Below the pieces are notes generated by a model. The model was not told where the DNA came from. It made no database searches and was given only the letters and a program-made list of their open reading frames with translations. A stretch of 64,000 nt of DNA from JAGLOK01 sp963676355 (GTDB taxonomy: Bacteria > Bacillota > Clostridia > Christensenellales > UMGS416): positions 2,604,001 through 2,668,000 of the forward strand of contig OY781093.1 in the NCBI GenBank assembly GCA_963676355.1, read 5' to 3'. Shown here piece after piece: positions 52,957-61,002 of the stretch (positions are counted from its first letter, which is position 1; every line of letters starts with the position of its first letter). The position numbers and the translations under genes are program-made.

Positions 52957-54279
52957 ATGTACTATAATGAGTGTGTGGACTATATACAAAACGCTTCGCT
53001 GTACGGAGGCCTAAAAGCTGGGCTTTCCAATATAGCGGAGCTTTTGAAACGTCTTGAAAATCCACATTTTTCGCTGAAATTTGTTCATGTAGCGGGAACA
53101 AACGGAAAGGGCTCTGTGTGCTCGATGATGGAGCGCGTTCTTCGCGAAAGCGGATATAAAACAGGACTGTTTACATCCCCTTATCTTGAACATTTCACTG
53201 AACGCATAAGGTTTTCTGGAGAAAATATATCAGAAGACGTCTTTACCGATATTGCAAACAGAGTGATACAACAAGCAAAGAAAATGGCAGAAGACGGCTA
53301 TAATCACCCAACATTTTTTGAAATGGTCACTGCATGTGCTTTTGTCGCCTTTGAGCAAGAAAATGTTGATGTCGCTGTAATTGAAACAGGTGTTGGTGGC
53401 CTTAATGACTCCACAAATATAATAGATCCACTTGTCTGCGTCATAACAAACATAGGCCTTGACCACACTGCTGTATTGGGCAGCACAATAGAAGAAATAG
53501 CAAGAAAAAAGGCAGGAATAATAAAGCCCGGATGTCCGGTGATTGTCTATCCTCAGGACAGCAATCTTGCATATACTGAGATACTGATGGAATCCAAAAA
53601 GCAAAGTGCCCCATTATATTCTGTCGCAGATGCAAAACTACTTGTCCAAAGCTCTGGTATTTTAGGACAGAAGTTCCAAATAGCATATCAGGAGCTTACA
53701 GCACAGCTTGAAATCTCACTGCTTGGAAGACACCAGATACTAAATGCCACAACAGCCTTTATCGCTCTTTTGGTGCTAAACCAATCGTTGGGATTTTCTA
53801 AAATATCATCAAACAGCATATTAAGCGGCTTTAAAAATGCAAAGTGGCCGGGTAGGCTTGAAGTGATGCATAAAGAGAATCCCCTCATAATAATTGATGG
53901 CGCTCACAACAAGCAGGCGGCAACTCAGCTTAAAAAAGAGCTTTCACAGCTTATTATCAATCAAAAGTGTATTCTTTTAGTAGGCATCATGTCCACAAAG
54001 GATGTGGAAGGAATTATTTCAGAATTAAGCGAGTTTGCAATGGCTGCAATCGCCACCTCCCCTATCCCTCCAAAAAGCTTGCCTGCGGACGAGCTTAAAG
54101 AACTTTTGCAAGAAAAAATCGATATTGTTTACGCTCAGGATAATGTGGAGTTCGCATTAAAACAGGCGGCTCAATTGGCACAAAAAGAAAAAGCCCCACT
54201 CATCGTGGCAGGCTCTTTATATCTTGCTGGTAAGGTACGCTCTCTTTTAAGTGAAAACTTATTCCAGTTCGGATGTTAA
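52957..54279 (+). CDS. folC: Folylpolyglutamate/dihydrofolate synthase
   Basis: Adds glutamate to folates and, in bifunctional forms, to dihydropteroate. The P-loop VAGTNGKGSVCSMM lies near residue 47, with TSPYLEHFTERIR, ETGVGGLNDSTN and GLDHTAVLG following, and WPGRLEV and IDGAHN in the second half, all Mur-ligase-type folate synthase motifs. The ATG comes immediately after the valS stop (TAAATG). The last 21 bases overlap the convergent DUF4364 gene. The valS-folC order is common in Firmicutes. Confidence 0.95.
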   Translation: MYYNECVDYIQNASLYGGLKAGLSNIAELLKRLENPHFSLKFVHVAGTNGKGSVCSMMERVLRESGYKTGLFTSPYLEHFTERIRFSGENISEDVFTDIANRVIQQAKKMAEDGYNHPTFFEMVTACAFVAFEQENVDVAVIETGVGGLNDSTNIIDPLVCVITNIGLDHTAVLGSTIEEIARKKAGIIKPGCPVIVYPQDSNLAYTEILMESKKQSAPLYSVADAKLLVQSSGILGQKFQIAYQELTAQLEISLLGRHQILNATTAFIALLVLNQSLGFSKISSNSILSGFKNAKWPGRLEVMHKENPLIIIDGAHNKQAATQLKKELSQLIINQKCILLVGIMSTKDVEGIISELSEFAMAAIATSPIPPKSLPADELKELLQEKIDIVYAQDNVEFALKQAAQLAQKEKAPLIVAGSLYLAGKVRSLLSENLFQFGC

Positions 54280-54798
54280 TTCCTTAACAACGCTCATATA
54301 TACCTTAGACGCTTTCTTCTTAAATGCGTCTACCAGATTTTGTGCATCCTTTGCTGTCGCTGCAACAATGCGAGCTTCAAAGATTACAACACCGTTTTCA
54401 TTTATCCTAAATAGCACAGGAAATTCATTTTCGCTGTCCTGAGAGTAGTCGGCTATAATCTGCTGCTCCACCAATATTTTTGACTTATTCTCTTTTGCAT
54501 AGTCATCAATCATTGTGCGTATTGAAAGCGGTATGCTCTTTTTAAACTCATCAATAACAGCTATTCCATCTGCGGTAATTGTGTATTTCTCATCTTCTTC
54601 TTTTAAAAATCCAGCATCATGCAAGTCTATTATACATTCGCGCATGTCAAAATAGTTCATCCATTTATGCTGGTCTGCCAGCACATAAAACTGATCGCAA
54701 CTAAGTTTTACTCCCAGTTTTCTTGCAGCATATAACAAGATAAATTTGTTTTCTGTTAAATTGTTTTTATCATGAAGAGTGGTTATCTTATTTTTCAT
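54259..54798 (-). CDS. DUF4364 family protein
   Basis: A 179-residue cytoplasmic protein. Residues 10-90 look like a winged-helix DNA-binding domain (NKFILLYAARKLGVKLSCDQF, ending with a wing containing EEDEKYTITADG), typical of the DUF4364 family found in Clostridia. The C-terminal part is alpha/beta. Function is unknown, perhaps regulatory. It converges on folC with a 21-base overlap of coding ends. Confidence 0.85.
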   Translation of the reverse strand: MKNKITTLHDKNNLTENKFILLYAARKLGVKLSCDQFYVLADQHKWMNYFDMRECIIDLHDAGFLKEEDEKYTITADGIAVIDEFKKSIPLSIRTMIDDYAKENKSKILVEQQIIADYSQDSENEFPVLFRINENGVVIFEARIVAATAKDAQNLVDAFKKKASKVYMSVVKELTSELE

Positions 54799-54884
54799 TT
54801 ATAATCCTTATTCTAGCTTTTTATAATTATAAAGGCAATTAAAAAAAATCACAATATTTAAATGATTTTTATGCATTTATTTCC

Positions 54885-54913
54885 TTGCCTTGGCATAAAA
54901 AAGAGTGTATAAT
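54885..54913 (+). promoter_or_regulatory. Promoter of the tRNA-Val gene
   Basis: TTGCCT (54885-54890), 17 bases, TATAAT (54908-54913). It would give a leader of about 95 bases, containing two T-rich stretches, before the tRNA. Confidence 0.65.
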
Positions 54914-55015
54914 GTGTTTACTTTGAGAGCGTGCTTTCGATGGTTTTTTTATTGCTTGGGCATTGAAATTTGCTTAAGCTAAGGAGATTTTTTTATCCCT
55001 GAATTTTCATTATTA

Positions 55016-55092
<77 letters not shown>

Positions 55093-55094
55093 GG

Positions 55095-55122
55095 ATAGGA
55101 TTTCGTTTTTACGGAATCCTAT
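55095..55122 (+). terminator. Hairpin after tRNA-Val
   Basis: ATAGGATTTCG and CGGAATCCTAT form an 11-bp stem (one G-T pair) with a T-rich 6-base loop. There is no clear T run after it, so it may be a processing or weak termination signal. Confidence 0.5.
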
Positions 55123-55226
55123 TATAGCGTTAGTAGTTTAATAAAACTATGATAGCGCTACCCTATAATTCACCTAATTGAACAAGCATTTTCAACGTGA
55201 ATTATTTGTAAATGTTTTCAAGTTTC

Positions 55227-55255
55227 TGCATATATTGATGTTCAAATGGTATAAT
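55227..55255 (+). promoter_or_regulatory. Promoter upstream of the probable 6S RNA
   Basis: TGGTATAAT is an extended -10 (TATAAT at 55250-55255) with a poor -35. The start would lie about 60 bases before the 6S closing stem, implying 5' processing or a nearer start site. Confidence 0.45.
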
Positions 55256-55319
55256 AATATTGCAAGAAAACAACAACAAAAATAATATTTGTGTAAGCAT
55301 GTATCTTGCATAATTACAA

Positions 55320-55510
55320 CAGAATATCCTGAGGTGTGCGCTAGGCTAATTATTAAAACCACAGTATCACATCGGGAGCGTGAAGTCCTTTTTGCAATGG
55401 CGTGCCGCCTTTTTAAGACGGATTACAGAACGATTTGGCAACGCACCCACCTGCTTATAAAGCGGGTTCCTAATAATGGCCATGACGGCACTTTGGGACA
55501 TAATTTGATT
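55320..55510 (+). ncRNA. ssrS: Probable 6S RNA
   Basis: 6S RNA mimics an open promoter and binds the housekeeping RNA polymerase. The segment folds into a long rod. The closing stem pairs TATCCTGAGGTGT (55325-55337) with the stretch ending GGCACTTTGGGACATA (55487-55502). The next stem pairs GGCTAATTATT with AATAATGGCC. An internal loop follows with a side hairpin (CCTGCTT/AAGCGGG), as in the 6S central bubble. CTGAGGTGTGCG at the 5' side and CACCCACC with GGCGTGCCGCC inside resemble 6S conserved elements. Length of about 190 is right. A terminator follows at 55535. Assigned by fold and motif recall, without a covariance search. Confidence 0.7.
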
Positions 55511-55534
55511 TCGGTTCAATCTAATCGGAATCCC

Positions 55535-55557
55535 AGCGGCGTTTTTACGCCGCTTTT
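55535..55557 (+). terminator. Terminator of the 6S RNA gene
   Basis: AGCGGCGT, TTTT loop, ACGCCGCT, then TTT: a perfect 8-bp GC-rich stem. Confidence 0.75.
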
Positions 55558-55572
55558 ATATTGCACAAAAAA

Positions 55573-55610
55573 ACCGCTTACGTTGTGTAATAGCTTGTGA
55601 GCGGTCTTTT
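55573..55610 (-). terminator. Terminator of the GlpA-like/GlpB-like/DUF1667 operon
   Basis: On the minus strand ACCGCTCAC and GTAAGCGGT form a 9-bp stem followed by seven T. It lies 25 bases after the DUF1667 stop codon and can also act on the plus strand. Confidence 0.78.
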
Positions 55611-55634
55611 TGTTTATTTGGAAGATTTTCTTTT

Positions 55635-56012
55635 TTACACTTTTTGAATTTTTCTAGTTGCAACAATCGACACATCCGTGCCTAATATATTTTCACTAAC
55701 TGCATCACCAACATTTATAGGCGCTTGCACTTTGGTTCCTTTTATCACTTTCAGTGTATCCCTAACCAAATCTTTTTTGATAGGTTTATCTGTTTTTACA
55801 GAAACCATGACATATTCGCCGCCCAAAACATCTACCGAAGATGTGACAACACGCTTAGGGTCACTAAATTCGTTTATAGCGTACTTCTGCCCACGCTTGC
55901 ATACATTGCCTTCCACTTGGAAGTTTCCGCCCTCATCCTCAAATACAGTCAGTCTGCACCCAACTGGACAGCTGGTACATATGATATTCATTTTTTCACT
56001 GCTATTTGACAT
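55635..56012 (-). CDS. DUF1667 protein
   Basis: A 125-residue protein with a Cys-rich N-terminus: CTSCPVGC and VCKRGQKYA give the C-x2-C-x3-C and later C pattern typical of DUF1667, likely to bind an Fe-S cluster. The segment PKRVVTSSV is also conserved. The family sits next to GlpA/GlpB-like flavoproteins, where it may stand in for the GlpC electron-transfer subunit. It starts one base after the upstream stop. Confidence 0.88.
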   Translation of the reverse strand: MSNSSEKMNIICTSCPVGCRLTVFEDEGGNFQVEGNVCKRGQKYAINEFSDPKRVVTSSVDVLGGEYVMVSVKTDKPIKKDLVRDTLKVIKGTKVQAPINVGDAVSENILGTDVSIVATRKIQKV

Positions 56013-56013
56013 A

Positions 56014-57255
56014 TTATACCCCCACCGATACTTTTATATTATCTTTTGCTTTGCCTAAATCTTCATTTCTAAGAGTTATTTTTTCCATCTCGCCCGGCGT
56101 TGCTATCATCTTTTTCTTTTTTAGCAAAACCTCGCCGTTTGACTCCACCGTTATTACTGCCGGTTTTATAATTTCAGTTACTCTAAAATAAACATCCACA
56201 TCCTCTTTAGAATCGCAGCTTATTTTGTGCGGAACGCAATATCTAACTCTGCCGCCTGCATCAACCGACAAATAATCTGCTCCTTCATTGTCGCCTTTAT
56301 AATTCGCCGCATTTTTGCCTGCTATCTCAGCTTCCACGCTCACATTATCCACCAAATCATGAACATGCAAAACATTTCCACACGCAAATATTCCCGGCAC
56401 GTTTGTTTGTCTTTTCTCATCGACGTATGCCCCTTGAGTCACAGGGTCAATTTCCACATTGCCTTCAAGCGAAAGCTCATTTTCCGGTATAAGTCCCACT
56501 GATAAAAGAAGCGTGTCACACTCAACATATGTAAAGGTTTCAGGCTTTGGCTTCCTGTTTTCATCCACTTCAGCTATTGTTACTGCCTCAACTCTGTCAT
56601 GCCCATGTATTTTAACTACCGTGTGATTGAATTTTAATGGTATTTCATAATCATCCAAACACTGTGCCACGTTACGCGCAAGTCCGCTGGTATATGGCAA
56701 AAGTTCAAGCACCATCTTGACTTCTGCTCCCTCCCACGTCATTCGGCGAGCCATTATAAGTCCTATGTCACCCGAACCTAGGATTACGACTTTCTTGCCC
56801 GGCATATAACCCATCATGTTTACTATATATTGCGCGCATCCTGCTGGGAATACTCCCGCAGGTCTTGTTCCTGCAATGTTTAGTGCACCGCGCGTACGCT
56901 CTCTGCATCCCATGGCAAGAACTACTGCGTTGGCCTCTATCTCAAAGTAACCATCTTTAGTGTTAACCGCTGTCATGCGCCTATCATTTGAAAGGCTTAA
57001 AACCATTGTATCAAGCTTGACATCAATATCTGATTTCTCCACAAGGTCGATAAACTTCTGTGCATATTCCGGCCCCGTCAATTCCTCACCAAAATAATGC
57101 AAACCAAATCCATTGTGTATACACTGCTGGAGTATTCCCCCCAGATGTTTATCACGTTCTAAAATAACTACTTTTTTTGCTCCTTCATTCTTTGCCGCAA
57201 GAGCAGCCGCAAGCCCTGCGGGCCCACCTCCTAAAACAGCTACATCATACTTCAT
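56014..57255 (-). CDS. FAD/NAD(P)-dependent oxidoreductase, GlpB-like
   Basis: A two-dinucleotide-domain flavoprotein. The FAD motif DVAVLGGGPAGLAAALAA is at the N-terminus, the second nucleotide motif VVILGSGDIGLIMARR lies near residue 155, and GIFACGNVLHVHD near 295 is the second FAD contact. Known families in this gene order act with a GlpA-like partner and DUF1667 in anaerobic oxidation of glycerol 3-phosphate or a related 2-hydroxy compound. ATG 57255 is chosen (GGGAGG 6 bases upstream) rather than 57270. It overlaps the GlpA-like gene by 11 bases. Confidence 0.88.
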   Translation of the reverse strand: MKYDVAVLGGGPAGLAAALAAKNEGAKKVVILERDKHLGGILQQCIHNGFGLHYFGEELTGPEYAQKFIDLVEKSDIDVKLDTMVLSLSNDRRMTAVNTKDGYFEIEANAVVLAMGCRERTRGALNIAGTRPAGVFPAGCAQYIVNMMGYMPGKKVVILGSGDIGLIMARRMTWEGAEVKMVLELLPYTSGLARNVAQCLDDYEIPLKFNHTVVKIHGHDRVEAVTIAEVDENRKPKPETFTYVECDTLLLSVGLIPENELSLEGNVEIDPVTQGAYVDEKRQTNVPGIFACGNVLHVHDLVDNVSVEAEIAGKNAANYKGDNEGADYLSVDAGGRVRYCVPHKISCDSKEDVDVYFRVTEIIKPAVITVESNGEVLLKKKKMIATPGEMEKITLRNEDLGKAKDNIKVSVGV

Positions 57256-58699
57256 CTTTGTCCTCCCCATCGTTTATTGAAACTATAATATTTGATCCGT
57301 ATGAGGATTTTAATATATCACCCATGCTCATTCCCGTTTCACGCGTTAAAATATCCATCACTCGCGGCATACAAAAGCCGCCTTGGCATCTTCCCATGCC
57401 AGCTCGAGTGCGCCGTTTTATCGCATCAATAGTCACAGCAGGAACAGGAGAGTGGATAGCATCCACCACTTCAGCTTCCGTCACAGTCTCGCATCTGCAA
57501 ATCACCCTTCCGTAGAGTTCATTCTGCTTGACTGCTTCTTTACGCTCTGTATCATTCATCTCGCGGTAGCTTTTAAGTTTTTTCCTTTTAGGATTAAAAT
57601 CACTTTTACTTTTGAGTTCAAGTCCCGAGTTTTCAAGCAGCATTCTAACTTCCTGAGCTATAGCAGGAGATGCAGAAAGCCCCGGCGAGCATATTCCCGC
57701 CGCCTGTATGAATCCTTTTTGTGTTGCAGATTCTTCAATCAAAAAGTCGTGCTTTTCCTTAAGCACCGCTCGAATTCCCGCAAACTGCGTAATAACATTG
57801 CGAAGGTTAAGCTTTGGCACAGAACGCACTGACATTTTCTTTAGATAGTCAAGTCCTTCCTGTGTGGTGGAAGTGTCCTGTTTATCTTCCATATCAAGAG
57901 CCGTTGGTCCTGCAAACACTGTGCATTCGACTGTCGGAGCCACAAGCACACCTTTTCCCATTTTGGAAGGCGTTTGGAAAAGAACAGTATTCATCCCTTC
58001 GCACTCTTTTTTGTCCATCAGCATGTATTCGCCTTTGCGTGGTATGATTGTGAAATCACCCGCTCCGCACAAAGCACTCATTTCATCCGCATAAAGTCCT
58101 GCGGAATTCACCACATATCTTGCTTTTACGCAGTTTTCCCCTGAGCATACGGTGAATACATCGCCTTCTTTTTCTATCTTATCAACTTTAAAATTAAGCT
58201 TTATATCAGCACCATTTATTACTGCATTTTCTGCAAATGCAATGTTTAGTTCATAAGGTGATGTGATCGCCGCCGTCGGTGCCCAAAGAGATGCTACAAC
58301 AGCAGTATTAATATTTTCTTGTATCTCTAGAGTTTCCTCTTTGTTTAATATTCTAACACCAGAAATGTTGTTGAGCTTTGCTCTTTCAAGCAATGTTTCA
58401 AGCTTTTTTGCATCATCCTCATCAAAAGCAAGAACTAGCGAGCCTGTGTTTTTATACGGAACATCCAGCTCGCGGCACAACTCTTCCATCATTGCACTGC
58501 CCTTTGCATTAAGCTTTGCCATGAGCGTTCCCGGTTCGCAGTCATAACCGGCATGAACAATCGCACTGTTGGCCCTCGACGCCCCTGTCGCCACATCATT
58601 TTCGCTTTCAAGCACACAAATTTTAATGTCATACTTTGAAAGCTCGCGTGCCGTTGAGCACCCTGTAAGTCCTGCACCTATAATCGCAACATCATACAT
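57245..58699 (-). CDS. FAD-dependent dehydrogenase, GlpA-like with C-terminal [2Fe-2S] domain
   Basis: Probably the catalytic subunit of an anaerobic glycerol-3-phosphate dehydrogenase. The FAD motif DVAIIGAGLTGCSTAREL and the substrate-side GASRANSAIVHAGYD are at the N-terminus; a DAO-type core follows to about residue 365. The C-terminal BFD-like domain carries the four cluster Cys in CRCET and GRCQGGFC. A related enzyme family oxidises 2-hydroxyglutarate, so the substrate is not certain. The start is 58699 with AAAGGA. No glpK or glpF is in the window. Confidence 0.88.
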   Translation of the reverse strand: MYDVAIIGAGLTGCSTARELSKYDIKICVLESENDVATGASRANSAIVHAGYDCEPGTLMAKLNAKGSAMMEELCRELDVPYKNTGSLVLAFDEDDAKKLETLLERAKLNNISGVRILNKEETLEIQENINTAVVASLWAPTAAITSPYELNIAFAENAVINGADIKLNFKVDKIEKEGDVFTVCSGENCVKARYVVNSAGLYADEMSALCGAGDFTIIPRKGEYMLMDKKECEGMNTVLFQTPSKMGKGVLVAPTVECTVFAGPTALDMEDKQDTSTTQEGLDYLKKMSVRSVPKLNLRNVITQFAGIRAVLKEKHDFLIEESATQKGFIQAAGICSPGLSASPAIAQEVRMLLENSGLELKSKSDFNPKRKKLKSYREMNDTERKEAVKQNELYGRVICRCETVTEAEVVDAIHSPVPAVTIDAIKRRTRAGMGRCQGGFCMPRVMDILTRETGMSMGDILKSSYGSNIIVSINDGEDKDEV

Positions 58700-58718
58700 A
58701 AAATAATCCTTTCCACAC

Positions 58719-58764
58719 AAAAAAGCCACTTAAACAAGACCTCGTTGAGGTTTGTATAAGTGGC
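58719..58764 (-). terminator. Leader terminator or attenuator before the GlpA-like gene
   Basis: On the minus strand GCCACTTA, a second stem (ACAAACCTC/GAGGTCTTGT) and TAAGTGGC form a hairpin of about 18 bp, followed by six T. It ends only 20 bases before the GlpA-like ATG and lies downstream of a promoter (58797-58825), so it is inside that operon's leader. It could be controlled by an antiterminator such as GlpP, or simply end the M20 transcript. Confidence 0.7.
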
Positions 58765-58796
58765 TCTCATAATCTCTGCCCTATTAAGTTAGTTTC

Positions 58797-58825
58797 ATTT
58801 TATCACCCATGAGGTGAATTGTCCA
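58797..58825 (-). promoter_or_regulatory. Promoter of the GlpA-like operon
   Basis: On the minus strand TGGACA (58820-58825), 17 bases, TAAAAT (58797-58802). It begins just after the M20 stop codon and gives a leader of about 90 bases. Confidence 0.6.
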
Positions 58826-58828
58826 CTG

Positions 58829-60289
58829 CTACATGCAATAATCCAAAATAACTTCCATAAAGAATTTGATGCCGTTTTTAAGCTCAGACTTTGATATTCT
58901 TTCGTTTGTGCCATGTATTCTTGCCAAGTCAGCTGTATCCAACCTAAACGGACTGATGCAATAAATATTGTCGGTTACGCACTCAAAAAAGCAAGAATCT
59001 GTTCCACCTATCATAAGATATGGTGCTATAGGTATATCACCATGAACTTTCCTTGTTGCAGACTTTATAATATCAAACTGCTCCCCTTCCATCGGAGATA
59101 TTGCAGAAGGCTCTTTGCCTCTTAGAACTTCAAGTTTTAAATTCTCATTTTTAGAAACTTTTCTTATATGATCCAGCACATCTTGAATACGTTCACCTTG
59201 GAGCACTCTGAAATTAACCGAAATGTTTGCAGTCTGAGGCAAAACATTGCCAGCAGGGCTTCCTTCTGCCATTGTAGGGGCAGTGGTTGTGCGTATCATA
59301 GCATTTGTAAGCTTTCCTTTTGAAAGAACATATAAGAGCAAGGGCTTTGTCATCCAAAGATTTGCTATAATAACCTTCATGCCAAATTTCATGTGTTTGC
59401 CAAGTTCAGTAAATGTCATTTCAACCGGTTCTATAAGTCTCTTTTTGAATTGCTTTTTCTCAAGCTTAACAACAGCATCGCACACCTGAACAAGTCCATT
59501 GTTTCTTGGTGGCTGTGAAGCATGACCACCTTCGTGCTTGGCTGTTATCTTAACATCTGCATAGCCTTTTTCGCACACGCCCACCATTCCAATGTCACCT
59601 GATATTCCAAATGTATCTCCTGGAACTATTGCGCCGCCTTCGTCAATTACTGCCGAAAGACGTATTCCTCTGTCAAACAGTGTTTGAGCTATAGCCTGAG
59701 CACCACCGCCGGATGAGCCCACAACTTCTTCATTATGACCAAAGCACAAAAATACTGTGCGTTTTGGTTGAATGCCTTTTTCAAGCAGCGTTTCAACAGA
59801 TTCCAGCACAGAAATTAGCTGATGTTTCATGTCAAGCGATCCACGCCCCCACACAAAATTATCATCAACATGCCCTGAAAACGCATCATGTTCCCAGTCA
59901 TCTTCAGTTCCGGGCATTACAGGCACTACATCCATGTGAGACAAAAGCGCCAAAGGCTCAAGGCTTTCATCTTCACCACTCCATGTGTATAAAAACGAAT
60001 GGTCAGCAATCACTTCTTTTTTAAGATGCTTGTGCACCATTGGGTATGCTTTTACTATATGCTCTTCAAGCTTTTTAAACTCAGCCCAGTCAACATCATC
60101 CGGGTTAGGTCGTGATATGCTTTTGCATTTTACAGCATCCGACAAGCTTTTTATCGCTCTGTCACCATCCACATCAATGTCATGTGCCGGTAGAATCTTT
60201 GATTTTTCAGGTTTAAGAGTTGCAGCTCTTCCCAATATCAGTATTAACAGAACCACAATCCATGGTATTACATAAAATATCCAATGCAT
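58829..60289 (-). CDS. M20-family metallopeptidase with N-terminal membrane anchor
   Basis: A zinc-dependent peptidase or amidohydrolase of the M20 family (carboxypeptidase S-like). Residues 1-25 form one TM helix (MHWIFYVIPWIVVLLILIL). Zinc and catalytic motifs: LLSHMDVVPV, GRGSLDMKHQLI (metal Asp), GHNEEVVG (catalytic Glu) and DEGGA; the last ligand His lies near GGTDSCFF to RIHGTNERI. Length is 486. The start overlaps the stop of the upstream membrane protein by one base, so it is likely to work with the two membrane proteins, perhaps on a peptide they import. Confidence 0.9.
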   Translation of the reverse strand: MHWIFYVIPWIVVLLILILGRAATLKPEKSKILPAHDIDVDGDRAIKSLSDAVKCKSISRPNPDDVDWAEFKKLEEHIVKAYPMVHKHLKKEVIADHSFLYTWSGEDESLEPLALLSHMDVVPVMPGTEDDWEHDAFSGHVDDNFVWGRGSLDMKHQLISVLESVETLLEKGIQPKRTVFLCFGHNEEVVGSSGGGAQAIAQTLFDRGIRLSAVIDEGGAIVPGDTFGISGDIGMVGVCEKGYADVKITAKHEGGHASQPPRNNGLVQVCDAVVKLEKKQFKKRLIEPVEMTFTELGKHMKFGMKVIIANLWMTKPLLLYVLSKGKLTNAMIRTTTAPTMAEGSPAGNVLPQTANISVNFRVLQGERIQDVLDHIRKVSKNENLKLEVLRGKEPSAISPMEGEQFDIIKSATRKVHGDIPIAPYLMIGGTDSCFFECVTDNIYCISPFRLDTADLARIHGTNERISKSELKNGIKFFMEVILDYCM

Positions 60290-61002
60290 TATATTTTACC
60301 TCTCTTATATAAGTATCTAGCGCAAACAATTGCAATTATAGCACCAACAGGCACTAATATTCCAACAATATCCGCAGGTGCCACAATAAATATCAATAGC
60401 ATAAAGATTGCGGGAATGATGGCTATTTTGTAGTATTTTCTCAACCATACTATACCCAGCGCGCCAAATAACGCAGGCAGCACATTGTCAAAAGCCGGCT
60501 GCATCACAGGTGCTCCAAGCACAGGTCGCAAATAGCTTATTCCAATGACTCCAATTATTATAATCAAATCAGTAACTATAGCTGAAACTGCTATTGAAAT
60601 TGTGGATATTATGTCACCTTCCTGTGTGCCGCTTTTTACCTCCGCCACCGACATGGCATTTACAGCGCACGGTATCTTAAGGTTTGTAAGATTACCCGTT
60701 ACAAACATCAGATATGATGATCCTGTTCCCACCATTGGCGCATATGTGACAAACTCTATTATTCCAACAGGAAGATAAATCATCACGACACCCAAAAGCC
60801 CCTGCCAGAAAGTATTCCATGGTGGCATAACCTTAAAGTAAATACATATCGCAGTTGGAACACTAAACATTAGTATAAGTGCTATTGCGCTCCATATTTT
60901 TCCCACTCTATGAGTTTTCTTTTCATATATTCTGTAACTTTTTTGTTCAAATGTTTCTTCAACTACCTGCTCTTCTGGCATATTAGTAATATTTTCGCTC
61001 AT
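60289..61002 (-). CDS. Integral membrane protein, partner of DUF5058 protein
   Basis: A 237-residue membrane protein with about six hydrophobic helices after a 35-residue charged start (EEQVVEETFEQKSYRIYEKK). A conserved-looking block, PMVGTGSSYLMFVTGNLTNLKIPCAVNAM, lies between two helices and could line a transport path. No known transporter motif is recognised. It shares one base with the stop of the DUF5058 gene and overlaps the M20 gene by one base, so the three are coupled. Confidence 0.8.
   Translation of the reverse strand: MSENITNMPEEQVVEETFEQKSYRIYEKKTHRVGKIWSAIALILMFSVPTAICIYFKVMPPWNTFWQGLLGVVMIYLPVGIIEFVTYAPMVGTGSSYLMFVTGNLTNLKIPCAVNAMSVAEVKSGTQEGDIISTISIAVSAIVTDLIIIIGVIGISYLRPVLGAPVMQPAFDNVLPALFGALGIVWLRKYYKIAIIPAIFMLLIFIVAPADIVGILVPVGAIIAIVCARYLYKRGKI

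Noticed and set aside
55289..55600. Open frame of 103 codons on the plus strand
   Set aside because: It covers the probable 6S RNA and its terminator, has no ribosome binding site, and the translation has no recognisable domain.
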